DNA from: Chryseobacterium sp. MFBS3-17
GTDB taxonomy: Bacteria; Bacteroidota; Bacteroidia; Flavobacteriales; Weeksellaceae
Assembly: GCF_020687745.1 (NCBI RefSeq)
Contig: NZ_JAJEWK010000012.1
Location: 372,001 to 436,000, forward strand
Reading direction: 5' to 3'
DNA length: 64,000 bases
In this document: positions 9,960-18,595 of the stretch, one piece after another
Layout of the letters: each line of letters begins with the position of its first letter
How positions within the stretch are numbered: the stretch's first letter is position 1
The notes under the pieces: model-generated
What the model was told of the DNA's origin: nothing
The model's input: the letters and a program-made list of their open reading frames with translations, nothing else
Database searches by the model: none
Position numbers and translations under genes: made by a program

Positions 9960-11138
9960 TTACAGGAGTTCAAATATGGATGCTGCGCCCTGGCCGGTGC
10001 CCACACACATGGTCACCATACCGTACTTGTTGCCGCGGAGTTTCATTTCTTCCAGTAACTGCACGGTAAGTTTCGTACCGGTACAGCCCAGCGGGTGTCC
10101 CAGGGCGATGGCGCCGCCGTTCACATTCAGAATTTCAGGATTCAGATCCAGTTCTTTACGAATGGCCACGGATTGTGAAGCAAAGGCTTCATTCAGCTCA
10201 ATGAGTTCAATGTCTTTTAGCTGCAATCCGGCCTGCTTCAGTGCTTTCGGAATGGCGTAAACAGGACCCATTCCCATAATTCTGGGTTCCAGACCTGCTG
10301 CGGCATAGGCCACCAGTCTTGCTTGTGGTTCCAGACCGAGTTCCTTTACCATTTCCTCACTCATGATGATGACAAAGGCAGCACCATCACTCATTTGTGA
10401 AGAGTTTCCTGCCGTCACAGATCCGCCATTGGCAAAAACGGGGCGCAGTCTGGCCAGTCCTTCCGGTGACGTATCTGCCCGCGGGCCTTCATCTACCGCA
10501 AAGTCAAACTTTTTAGTCTGCATTTTCTGGTTTTCGTCCAGATAATTGTATTCTACGGGTATGGGAACAATCTGCGAAGTGAATTTGCCTTCAGCATTGG
10601 CTTTCAGGGCTTTCAGATGAGATTCCAGCGCAAACTGATCCTGCTCCTCGCGGCTGATCTGGTATTGCTTTGCCACTTCTTCGGCAGTATAGCCCATTCC
10701 CCAGTAATAATCGGGATTAGTTTTGGCAATTTCCGTTTCCGGAACCGGCTTGTAGCCGCCCATGGGGATATAACTCATGGATTCTGTACCGCCTGCAATG
10801 ATACAGTCTGCCATACCGGCCTGGATTTTGGCAGATGCAATGGCAATGGCTTCACTTCCGGAGGCGCAATAGCGGTTTACCGTAACCCCCGGAACTTTCT
10901 CGGTATTCAGTCCCATCAGGGAGATGAGGCGGGCTACATTGAGGCCTTGTTCTGCTTCGGGCATGGCATTGCCTACAATGAGGTCATCTATTCTGTTTTT
11001 GTCGAGTTCGGGAACTGCCGCCATTAATTTTTCAATCACGGTTGCGGCCATCACGTCGGGGCGGGTAAACCGCAGCGAACCTTTGGGCGCTTTGCCTACC
11101 GCAGTTCTGTAACCTTTTATGATATATGCTTGTTTCAT
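9960..11138 (-). CDS. fadA: Acetyl-CoA C-acyltransferase (thiolase)
   Basis: Performs the thiolytic last step of beta-oxidation. The 392-residue length is canonical. Visible motifs: nucleophile cysteine in NRYCASGSEAIA near residue 89, ELNEAFASQ, the histidine motif GGAIALGHPLGCTG, and the second catalytic cysteine in MVTMCVGTGQGAA at the C-terminus. It sits between the dehydrogenase and the multifunctional HAD/ECH gene, so degradation (FadA-like) rather than acetoacetyl-CoA synthesis is likely. Confidence 0.95.
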   Translation of the reverse strand: MKQAYIIKGYRTAVGKAPKGSLRFTRPDVMAATVIEKLMAAVPELDKNRIDDLIVGNAMPEAEQGLNVARLISLMGLNTEKVPGVTVNRYCASGSEAIAIASAKIQAGMADCIIAGGTESMSYIPMGGYKPVPETEIAKTNPDYYWGMGYTAEEVAKQYQISREEQDQFALESHLKALKANAEGKFTSQIVPIPVEYNYLDENQKMQTKKFDFAVDEGPRADTSPEGLARLRPVFANGGSVTAGNSSQMSDGAAFVIIMSEEMVKELGLEPQARLVAYAAAGLEPRIMGMGPVYAIPKALKQAGLQLKDIELIELNEAFASQSVAIRKELDLNPEILNVNGGAIALGHPLGCTGTKLTVQLLEEMKLRGNKYGMVTMCVGTGQGAASIFELL

Positions 11139-11184
11139 TTTAGATCAGGGATTTTTAGACAAGAGAGTGGAGATTCTCCTCGTT

Positions 11185-11547
11185 CTATTTGTTTCTATTT
11201 TTTATGTTTTCTTTAAATACGTAAACCATTTTTTGAACTTCATCTAATTTATTCAATAAGGTTTCATTGGTTTTGGGTGAAATGAAATTTAATTTTTCTC
11301 TGATAATAAGTTGCGTCTGGAGTTCATATGAAGAACCATACGCTATGTTTAAGAAATGATAAAATTCATTCTCCCTTTCTCTTCCTGCTCCTTCAGCAAT
11401 ATTGGAAGGGATGGACACTGCAGATCTTTTAATTTGGGAGGAAAGACCAAATTTTTCATCAGAAGGCATGTCAGACAGAGCTCTATAGACTTCTACGCAT
11501 AAATCTATGGAGTCATTCCAGATTTTTAATTTTTTTATATTATGCAT
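11185..11547 (-). CDS. Four-helix-bundle protein (23S rRNA IVP family)
   Basis: A 120-residue all-helical protein of the family named for ORFs in 23S rRNA intervening sequences. Hallmarks seen: KIWNDSIDLCVEVY, FGLSSQIKRSAVSIPSNIAE followed by GAGR, and FLNIAYGSSYELQTQL. Function is unknown. It is inserted between fadN and fadA of the beta-oxidation operon, leaving 46 and 92 bases on its two sides, wider than the other gaps of the operon. It looks more AT-rich than its neighbours, so it is probably a mobile or accessory insertion here and not a functional part of fatty-acid degradation. Confidence 0.85.
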   Translation of the reverse strand: MHNIKKLKIWNDSIDLCVEVYRALSDMPSDEKFGLSSQIKRSAVSIPSNIAEGAGRERENEFYHFLNIAYGSSYELQTQLIIREKLNFISPKTNETLLNKLDEVQKMVYVFKENIKNRNK

Positions 11548-11639
11548 ATTCTATTGTTTTTAAAATCAGCAACAGGAACCGGAGACAAGTAATTATAAGA
11601 TCAAAAAAATCTCTCCTCTCATGTCTCCCTGTCTCTATT

Positions 11640-14033
11640 CTAGTTTCTCAGCGGCTTGCCTTTCTGAAGCATGTACTGAATTCTTTCCAGGGTTTTTCTT
11701 TCGCCACAGAGTTGCAGGAAGGTTTCTCTTTCCAGATTCAGCAGATATTGCTCGGTTACTACGGTAGGTTCGGATAGGTTGCCGCCTACCAAAACATGCG
11801 CCAGTTTGTCTGCAATCTTTTTGTCGTGCTCAGAGATGTAGTTGCCCGTGAGCATCTGGTCTGTACCCACATAGAACATTCCCAGTGCATCCTTGCCCAG
11901 CACTTTTACTTTTTGCTCTATCGGCTGGGTATATCCTTGTCCGGCCATCAGCAGGGCTACTTTTTTGGCCTCGGCAATCTGACGGTTTTTATGAACCACC
12001 ACAATGTCCTTATGAGCCTCCAGTATGCCCATATCGTAGGCTTCGTAGGCAGAAGTGGCTACTTTTCCCATGGCAATATTCATGAACGCATCCCGCAACC
12101 GGTTGTTTTTCACATCATCCTGCTGAAAGGCTCTGGAAGTTCTCAACGTAAATTCTTTGGAACCGCCGCCACCCGGAATTACGCCCACGCCTGTTTCCAC
12201 CAGACCAATATAGGTTTCTGCTGCGGCCACTACTCGGTCTGCATGCATGGTCATCTCACATCCACCGCCCAGAGTCATGCCGTGGGGAGCCACCACTACC
12301 GGAATGGAGGAGTAGCGCACACGCATCATGGACTTCTGGAAGTAGGCAATGGCCATATTCAGGTCGTCCCAGTCCTGTTCAATCGCCATCATCAGAATCA
12401 TGGCAAGATTGGCACCTACAGAGAAATTGGCTGCCTGGTTTCCGATGACCAGACCGTCGTATTCTTTTTCGGCAAGGTCTATGGCGCGGTTCAGTCCGTC
12501 CAGTACTTCACCGCCCAGTGAGTTCATCTTGGAACGGATTTCGAAGTTGATGATGCCATCGCCCAGATCCTGAATGGCTGCTCCCGAATTGCTCCAGAGG
12601 GTTTTGTTTTTTCTGATATTATCCAGAATAATAAAGGCTTCCTGACCGGGTATTCCATGGTATTGGCCGGTGTTTTTGTCAATATAAATGCTTTGGCCTT
12701 CGTCATTGACTTTATAGAAGGTATCCACATTCTGAATCCAGTCGGCTACGGTATATCCGGCTTCTCTGGCCAGTTCTGCACCCTTTTGTACACCTATGGC
12801 ATCCCAGATTTCAAACGGACCATTTTCCCAGCCGAATCCGGCACGCATGGCATCGTCTATTTTATATACTTCATCTGAAATTTCGGGTACTTTGTGTGAA
12901 ATGTAGGCAAAAAGTGCTCCCAGGGACTTTCTGTACAGTTCGCCGGCTTTGTCTTTACCTGCTGTCAGAATTTTGAAGCGGTCAATGGGCTTGTCAATAT
13001 TCTTGGTAAGTTCCAGAGTGGGGAAACTGGATTTTCCCTGGAGTTCATATTCCATGGTTTCCAGGTTCAGACCCAAGATCTCGGATTTGCCGGCGTCATT
13101 TTTTACTTTTTTATAGAATCCCTGATCGGTTTTGGAGCCGAGCCATTTCCGGTCTACCATCTGCTGAATGTATTCCGGCAACGAAAAAACGTTGTAAAAT
13201 TCGGGAGTTTCCACACCGCTTTCACGTACACCGTTGGCCACCAGTACCAGCGTGTCCAGACCTACCACATCTGCGGTTCTGAAGGTAGCAGATTTGGGGC
13301 GACCGATTACCGGGCCGGTGAGTTTGTCTATATCCGTCACGTTCAGTCCCAGGTTTTTTACTTCATGCAGCAGGTTCATCATGGAGAATACGCCGATTCT
13401 GTTGGCAATAAATGCGGGAGTATCCTTGGCCTGAACAGTGGTTTTACCCAGAAATGCGGCACCGTAGTCCATGTAAAATTTCAGCACCTGCGGATCGGTA
13501 TCTGCAGTGGGAATGATTTCCAGAAGCGGGAGATAGCGCACCGGATTGAAGAAATGGGTTCCGGCAAAGTGCTTTTTGAAATCGTCACTGCGGCCTTCTG
13601 TGAGCAGATGGATGGGGATGCCGGAGGTGTTGGATGAAACCAGCGTTCCCGGCTTGCGGAACTGTTCGATTTTTTCGTAAACGGATTTTTTGATGTCCAG
13701 TCTTTCTACGACTACTTCAATGATCCAGTCGGTATCTTTGATTTTTTTCAGGTCGTCTTCAAAATTTCCGGCGGTAATGCGGTCGGCAAATTTGGGGGTA
13801 TAGAGCAGTGCCGGATTGGCTTTTTTCAGCTTTTCCAGATTCTCTGCAGCAATCCTGTTGCGTACAGCCTGATCTTCTTTCGTCAGTCCTTTTTTTTGTT
13901 CGGCTGCGGTCAGTTCAGACGGAACAATGTCCAGCAGCAGCACCTGTACGCCTATATTGGCGAAATGTGCGGCGATGCCGGATCCCATAATTCCTGAACC
14001 CAATACCGTAACGTGTTTGATTCGTCTTTTCAT
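11640..14033 (-). CDS. fadN: 3-hydroxyacyl-CoA dehydrogenase / enoyl-CoA hydratase
   Basis: Bifunctional beta-oxidation enzyme of 797 residues with the dehydrogenase first and hydratase last, the domain order of Bacillus FadN and the reverse of E. coli FadB. N-terminal Rossmann motif VLGSGIMGSGIAAHFANIGV is followed by the NAD-domain segment SSNTSGIPIH and the catalytic HFFNP motif; the HAD C-terminal part includes AGFGWENGPFEIWDAIG. The hydratase half begins near residue 500 and carries ANFSVGANLAMI and VVAPHGMTLGGGCEMTMHAD. Its start codon follows the marR stop directly (14033/14034). A multi-enzyme complex with the thiolase is inferred. Confidence 0.95.
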   Translation of the reverse strand: MKRRIKHVTVLGSGIMGSGIAAHFANIGVQVLLLDIVPSELTAAEQKKGLTKEDQAVRNRIAAENLEKLKKANPALLYTPKFADRITAGNFEDDLKKIKDTDWIIEVVVERLDIKKSVYEKIEQFRKPGTLVSSNTSGIPIHLLTEGRSDDFKKHFAGTHFFNPVRYLPLLEIIPTADTDPQVLKFYMDYGAAFLGKTTVQAKDTPAFIANRIGVFSMMNLLHEVKNLGLNVTDIDKLTGPVIGRPKSATFRTADVVGLDTLVLVANGVRESGVETPEFYNVFSLPEYIQQMVDRKWLGSKTDQGFYKKVKNDAGKSEILGLNLETMEYELQGKSSFPTLELTKNIDKPIDRFKILTAGKDKAGELYRKSLGALFAYISHKVPEISDEVYKIDDAMRAGFGWENGPFEIWDAIGVQKGAELAREAGYTVADWIQNVDTFYKVNDEGQSIYIDKNTGQYHGIPGQEAFIILDNIRKNKTLWSNSGAAIQDLGDGIINFEIRSKMNSLGGEVLDGLNRAIDLAEKEYDGLVIGNQAANFSVGANLAMILMMAIEQDWDDLNMAIAYFQKSMMRVRYSSIPVVVAPHGMTLGGGCEMTMHADRVVAAAETYIGLVETGVGVIPGGGGSKEFTLRTSRAFQQDDVKNNRLRDAFMNIAMGKVATSAYEAYDMGILEAHKDIVVVHKNRQIAEAKKVALLMAGQGYTQPIEQKVKVLGKDALGMFYVGTDQMLTGNYISEHDKKIADKLAHVLVGGNLSEPTVVTEQYLLNLERETFLQLCGERKTLERIQYMLQKGKPLRN

Positions 14034-14489
14034 TTATTTATTTTTATGATTCAGTTCGGTAGCAATTTGTTGAATTTCATTCATCACTTCCTTAAAGGTT
14101 TCCAGTTTCTCCGGTGCGATGCGTTCTACCACACTGCGGTTAAAGTTCAGTACGGCTTCTTTGGAGATGTTACGGGAGTTCAATCCTTTTTCTGTGAGTT
14201 TGATGATGACTTCACGTTTGTCATTGGTAGTTTTCTCCTTGTAGATATAGCCGTTGTCTTCCAGCAGTTTGATGATGCGGGTGAGGGAAGTAGGCTCTAT
14301 GGCCATTTTGGGTCCCAGATTCGTGCTGCGGGTGCCTTCTTTCGGGTCTATTTTCAGCAGTGTGAGCGCCTGCACTGCAGTTGCCGAATGGTCATTGGCC
14401 AGTTCCGAATACATCTTGGAAACAGATAACCAGGTGGACTTCAGTACAAGGTCTATACTGTCTACTTTTTCATTGTTGTTCTTGCTCAT
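14034..14489 (-). CDS. MarR-family transcriptional regulator
   Basis: A 151-residue winged-helix regulator, first gene of the beta-oxidation operon. Visible: a dimerisation helix, the helix-turn-helix around LTLLKIDPKEGTRS, LTRIIKLLEDNGYIYKEKTT and the wing NDKREVIIKLTEKG with the conserved DKR. MarR proteins usually repress their own operon and are released by small ligands; acyl-CoA or free fatty acid is the obvious candidate here from context. A perfect 30-bp palindrome overlaps its promoter and should be the operator. Confidence 0.93.
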   Translation of the reverse strand: MSKNNNEKVDSIDLVLKSTWLSVSKMYSELANDHSATAVQALTLLKIDPKEGTRSTNLGPKMAIEPTSLTRIIKLLEDNGYIYKEKTTNDKREVIIKLTEKGLNSRNISKEAVLNFNRSVVERIAPEKLETFKEVMNEIQQIATELNHKNK

Positions 14490-14512
14490 GTTTTCCTTTT
14501 TTGTGTTATAGA

Positions 14513-14520
14513 CAAATATA
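14513..14520 (-). promoter_or_regulatory. -7 box of the marR-fad operon
   Basis: On the reverse strand TATATTTG matches TAnnTTTG exactly, 24 bases before the marR start. No TTG is found at the expected -33 spacing; that position lies inside the palindrome at 14523-14552. Confidence 0.65.
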
Positions 14521-14522
14521 AT

Positions 14523-14552
14523 AAAAAATACTATGCATGCATAGTATTTTTT
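14523..14552. promoter_or_regulatory. 30-bp perfect palindrome, probable MarR operator
   Basis: AAAAAATACTATGCA at 14523-14537 is followed without a loop by its exact reverse complement to 14552. It abuts the -7 box of the operon and covers the -33 position, so binding would block RNA polymerase. Two-fold symmetry of this kind suits a MarR dimer. Confidence 0.75.
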
Positions 14553-14640
14553 AATTAAAATTATAAATGTTTGATTGTTAATGTTTTAAGTAATATGTTT
14601 CCCATAGGAAAACAAGCGGAAATATTGATTTTTGAAGGAG

Positions 14641-15576
14641 TTAAATGCTGAATCCATCATGGTTTTGCAGCAGTTTTGCGATTTCAGCAAAGGAATTGCA
14701 TTTTTGTTGCCGGGTATTACCGGAAATAAACCACGAACCATCCTGAAACTGAAATGTGAATGCCGAAAGATCTTTCTGCATATTTTTCTGCAGAAATGAA
14801 TACAGCATTTCTTTCTCTGCATCCGGCGCCAGAATGGCGGGTGCTACATAGTCATCATTCACATGAAAAAGATGTGGATCTATCAGATCCCGGTTTCGGA
14901 TCAGCACATCTTCGGTAATCCCGCCGGTGAGTTGCTGATCCCGCACCAGCCAGATTTTGTCTGAAAACTCTTTGGCCAGTCGCCAGTCATGGGAGGAGAA
15001 AAGAATGAGTTTATGCCGGGTACGCGCCAGATTGCGGAGGAGTTTCAGAATCATAATTTTATTCTCCTCGTCCAGATGCGTGGTCGGTTCGTCCAGAATA
15101 ATCATGGGCGCATTCTGGGCCAGCGCCCTGCCTATGAATGCTTTCTGAAGATTACCATCAGAAAGCCGGTTCAGCGGATAATCCCGGTACACCTGCAAGC
15201 CCAGGTTTTCTATGATTTCTGAAACCGCTGCTTTGTCCTCATCTCGCAGTTCAAAATAATACGGATAATGGATGAATTTTCCCAATGCCACCAGATCATA
15301 TACGGTATAATTTGCGGGGATATCTGCTTTGGAAAAAACCACTGCGCTTTTTTCTGCAATCTCCTGAGACGTCATCTGTTCTACCGGCTTATTGTCCAGA
15401 AATATCCCGCCACCAAGCAATGGAATCTGGTGCAGTATGCTTTTGATTAAAGTGGTTTTACCTGCACCGTTATTGCCAATCAGCAAGCAGATTTCTCCGG
15501 TATCCAGCCCGGCATTCACATCCCGGATGAGGGGCGAAGTGTATCCTATTGTGGCATTTTTAATATTGAGAAACAT
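14641..15576 (-). CDS. ABC transporter ATP-binding protein, FecE-like
   Basis: Cytoplasmic ATPase of an iron-chelate, haem or cobalamin-type importer. Walker A is GNNGAGKTT near residue 33; the signature is degenerate (LSDGNLQKA in place of LSGGQ..), Walker B with D-loop is MIILDEPTTHLDEE, and the switch histidine is in SSHDW. The 311 residues exceed the usual 255 of FecE; the last 60 or so residues form an extra C-terminal region rich in aromatic residues that I do not recognise. It is the last gene of the tlpA-permease-ATPase operon (29-base gap). Confidence 0.9.
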   Translation of the reverse strand: MFLNIKNATIGYTSPLIRDVNAGLDTGEICLLIGNNGAGKTTLIKSILHQIPLLGGGIFLDNKPVEQMTSQEIAEKSAVVFSKADIPANYTVYDLVALGKFIHYPYYFELRDEDKAAVSEIIENLGLQVYRDYPLNRLSDGNLQKAFIGRALAQNAPMIILDEPTTHLDEENKIMILKLLRNLARTRHKLILFSSHDWRLAKEFSDKIWLVRDQQLTGGITEDVLIRNRDLIDPHLFHVNDDYVAPAILAPDAEKEMLYSFLQKNMQKDLSAFTFQFQDGSWFISGNTRQQKCNSFAEIAKLLQNHDGFSI

Positions 15577-15605
15577 CCTTCGTTTTTTTTAACGGTTAAC
15601 CAAAT

Positions 15606-16574
15606 TTATTTCTTTTTGAGCATCATCAGCAAAATCACGGGGATTCCGAAAAGGGAGGTGATAACATTCAGCGGATAGCGCGTGAGTTCTGAAATAATGG
15701 AGAAGAATTCCATGATGAAGATGCCCAGCAGCATATTGAGTATCCATTGTTGCCATAATTTTGCCGGGTTATACAGCAGTCGGCAGAAATGAGGTACCAC
15801 AATCCCGATGAATAAAACCGGCCCCAGAAATGCCGTTACCGATGCAGACAGCAGGGAAGATGCCAGGATGATGATGAACTTCAGCCGGGTGAGGTTTACT
15901 CCCACACTTTGGGCATACGCCGTACCCAGGGAATTGCCGATAAGCGGTCTGATGCTTTTAAAACTAAAGATCAGCCCGGCCAAAACAATGAGGGCCAGCA
16001 CTGCCATCTGACTGCCGGAAACCTGATTATTGGCACCAAAACTCCAGAGTACATAATTCTTGAGACTTTGATTTTCGGCATAGACCTGCAATACGGAAAT
16101 GACCGCTCCGGCCAGCGCCGAAACCAGAAATCCAAAAATAATGAGAAAGGATTTATCCTGAAAACGGTGCGAAAATCCGATGAGGATGAGCATGAGCAGG
16201 AGGCTGCCTGCAATGGCCGAAAAACTGAGGAAACTGTTTTGCAGAAAATCTGGGAGCAGCCAGTCCTGAGCAAAGAATATATAAAATGCCACACTGAGAC
16301 TGGCCACAGACGTGATGCCCAGTACCGACGGTCCGGCAAGCGGATTCTGAAAATACTCCTGAAGAAGAAATCCTGAGGTGGGAATGGAAATCCCGGCCAG
16401 CAGCATAACCAAAACCCGGTTTACCCGAAGTCCCGCAATTTCTGCATGCGAACCCGTATTGCCAAAAAAATCGGCAAGGCTCAGTGGCAAAAACCCCGTA
16501 TTCAGGTTAATGATCACCGAAATCAGGATTGCGGTGATGAGAAACAGGCAAATGATTTTAAAGTTTTTCTCCAC
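15606..16574 (-). CDS. FecCD-family ABC transporter permease
   Basis: Inner-membrane permease of 322 residues with about ten hydrophobic segments. Family features seen: LRVNRVLVMLLAGISIPTSG near the N-terminus, QEYFQNPLAGPSVLGITS, SFGANNQVSG, and GPVLFIGIVVPHFCRLL close to the C-terminus. It forms a transporter with the following FecE-like ATPase. No periplasmic binding protein gene is adjacent; a TonB receptor at 3.1 kb could feed it, but nothing in the sequence proves this. Confidence 0.92.
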   Translation of the reverse strand: MEKNFKIICLFLITAILISVIINLNTGFLPLSLADFFGNTGSHAEIAGLRVNRVLVMLLAGISIPTSGFLLQEYFQNPLAGPSVLGITSVASLSVAFYIFFAQDWLLPDFLQNSFLSFSAIAGSLLLMLILIGFSHRFQDKSFLIIFGFLVSALAGAVISVLQVYAENQSLKNYVLWSFGANNQVSGSQMAVLALIVLAGLIFSFKSIRPLIGNSLGTAYAQSVGVNLTRLKFIIILASSLLSASVTAFLGPVLFIGIVVPHFCRLLYNPAKLWQQWILNMLLGIFIMEFFSIISELTRYPLNVITSLFGIPVILLMMLKKK

Positions 16575-16599
16575 AGAGCGCGCGGATTATATAAAAATA

Positions 16600-17166
16600 T
16601 TACCGGAAAGAAGCAATTTTGGAATCCAGCATCTGTTTGCTCATCATCCCAATGGTTTCGTCGGTGCGGTCGCCTTTTTTCATCAGCGTAAACGGAATAG
16701 AACCTCCGTCCCATTCATTGAAATTGGCAGGGAAGAATTCGGGTGTCAGCAGTTCGCCGTTCAGCAGTACTATATTTTCAGACAGGTTATTTTCCTCGGC
16801 AAAGGTCTTCACTTTAGTGCCCCAGTCTTCTTTCGGATCCAGGCCTATGAAGGTGAATTTTACCGGCTGGTCTTTCAGTTCCTCCATTTTTTCTTTGAAA
16901 TGAGGAATTTCCCGCATGCACGGTCCGCACCAGGTTGCAAAGAAATTGGTTACATACAGGGTATCATTATTTTTGGCCGCCAGCATTTCCGCGGTTTGCA
17001 CGGGCGACCATTCTACCTGAACGAAAGGCGTAGCCGGTTCTGTGATTTCATTGGATTCCGGATAGGTTACCGTTTCTTGTGAGAAATCCTCTTCCGCAGT
17101 TTTTGCCTCTTTCTTGCAGGCGGTAAAGGTGATGGCAACCAGTAACAATGCAATTGTTTTTTTCAT
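16600..17166 (-). CDS. TlpA-family thioredoxin-like lipoprotein
   Basis: Membrane-anchored thiol-disulfide oxidoreductase of 188 residues. A lipoprotein signal is seen (MKKTIALLLVAITFTAC, cysteine 17), then an acidic linker, then a thioredoxin fold with active site FFATWCGPCMREIPHFKEKM near residue 95. It leads the operon with the FecCD permease 25 bases downstream; TACCTTTG on the reverse strand (17194-17201) is the likely -7 box. Possible roles are reduction of periplasmic thiols or cytochrome maturation; the link to metal import is inferred only from position. Confidence 0.9.
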   Translation of the reverse strand: MKKTIALLLVAITFTACKKEAKTAEEDFSQETVTYPESNEITEPATPFVQVEWSPVQTAEMLAAKNNDTLYVTNFFATWCGPCMREIPHFKEKMEELKDQPVKFTFIGLDPKEDWGTKVKTFAEENNLSENIVLLNGELLTPEFFPANFNEWDGGSIPFTLMKKGDRTDETIGMMSKQMLDSKIASFR

Positions 17167-17428
17167 GTGTTCTTCAGCTTAGATTATATCTTACAAAGGT
17201 AAAAAAAGATTTTTGTTGCAGATGCACGACTTGCGGTGCTTTTCCCGGGAAATAATCCCAGTCGCTGGCCGCGGCGACGCATGTTGTGCTCAGATTTCAT
17301 TCTCTATCACAGAAATTGTAATTTTAAATCATACGCCACCATTCACATCATCAGGTATTTCCCGGGATACTTGCCGGAATAATCGTTGCCAACCTGTGTA
17401 GTGGTGTGCAAAAATCACTTATTTTTAT

Positions 17429-17436
17429 TAATTTTG
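17429..17436 (+). promoter_or_regulatory. -7 box very close to the reductase start codon
   Basis: TAATTTTG matches TAnnTTTG and ends 7 bases before the ATG at 17444, so transcription would start at or next to the A of the start codon, giving a leaderless or nearly leaderless mRNA. The rest of 17202-17428 holds no recognisable gene. Confidence 0.5.
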
Positions 17437-17443
17437 ACCTGCA

Positions 17444-18574
17444 ATGGATACAGAAAAAAAATCACCCAAAATAAGACAAGTGGCTTTTCACAAGCTGCGT
17501 TTAACCCAAAAGAAAAAAATTACGGCCAATACGTTCACTCTGGATTTTGAAATTCCCGATGCGCTGAAACCTGCCTTCCGCTTTGAAGCAGGACAATATG
17601 TCACCATTAAATATCCTTCCGGGGGCGAAATTTATCATAACGACTTTTCCATGACCTCGGCGCCGCATGAGGAGCGGATTTCACTCGGCATTAAAATCAA
17701 CCGTGAAGACAGTTCTACCAAAGATCTTTTCGAGGCGTTTCAACCGGGTGACCTGCTGGACGTTTCGGAGCCGCGTGGCCGGTTTACGCTGGTGTCCAAA
17801 CCACATGAATTCCGGACCATCATTGGTTTTGCAGGCGGAATTGGCATCACACCGCTGCTCAGTCATTTTAAAAATATTCTGCATCTGGAACCCCGTACCC
17901 GGCTGTTTCTGTTTTACGGGAACAAAAGCAAGCAGGAAGTCCCTTTTAAAGAAGAGATCGATGCTTTGCATGAGAAGTACGCAGACCGGTTTGAAGTGCA
18001 TTATTTTTATTCCCGCGAAAAGGTGGGCAATGCCTTTCTGGAAGGCCGCCTGGATGAGAAGAAAGTGGAGTTGATCATCAACCAACTGATGATGATTGAT
18101 GATACCGATGAGGAATCTACCCTCTGGGATTCTGTGGATGAAGTGCTGATTTGTGGTAAAGGTGAGATGATAAAAAACCTGGCCAATGCCTGCTACAACA
18201 ACGGAATTCCGAAGAAAAATATTCATTTTGAACTCTTCGAGGAGTATAATGATGATATTTATCCGGTGGAGAAGGAGTTCCCGCTGATTGAAGATATTAC
18301 GCTTGACTTTAAACTCTTTAACAAAGAATATTCGGCACAGCTGAAGAACAATAAAGTAAAATTACTGCAGCAATTGCTTATAGACGGCTATCCGGTGCCT
18401 TATTCCTGCAAATCCGGAATCTGTGGCAGCTGCGAATGTATGCTGGAGGAAGGAGAAGTAGAATTGCTGGAGAATGAATACCTGACCGAGAAGGAGGAAG
18501 CTTCCGGGAAAATTCTGGCCTGTATGTCTGTGGCCATGAGCAAAAAAATAAAACTTAATTTTGATCTGATTTAG
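17444..18574 (+). CDS. Ferredoxin-NAD(P)H reductase with C-terminal 2Fe-2S domain
   Basis: A PaaE/HmpX-type flavin reductase of 376 residues. Order of domains: FAD-binding barrel (FEAGQYVTIKYP and HNDFSMTSAP near residues 46-75), NAD(P) domain (GFAGGIGITPLLSH near 127, LICGKGEMIKN), and a plant-type ferredoxin at the C-terminus with ligands in YSCKSGICGSCECML and a last cysteine in ILACMS. PaaE partners such as PaaABC are not encoded nearby, so the oxygenase or other electron acceptor is unknown. A cytosolic electron-transfer role is likely. Confidence 0.9.
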   Translation: MDTEKKSPKIRQVAFHKLRLTQKKKITANTFTLDFEIPDALKPAFRFEAGQYVTIKYPSGGEIYHNDFSMTSAPHEERISLGIKINREDSSTKDLFEAFQPGDLLDVSEPRGRFTLVSKPHEFRTIIGFAGGIGITPLLSHFKNILHLEPRTRLFLFYGNKSKQEVPFKEEIDALHEKYADRFEVHYFYSREKVGNAFLEGRLDEKKVELIINQLMMIDDTDEESTLWDSVDEVLICGKGEMIKNLANACYNNGIPKKNIHFELFEEYNDDIYPVEKEFPLIEDITLDFKLFNKEYSAQLKNNKVKLLQQLLIDGYPVPYSCKSGICGSCECMLEEGEVELLENEYLTEKEEASGKILACMSVAMSKKIKLNFDLI

Positions 18575-18595
18575 AATTACAGTAAACCAATATTG

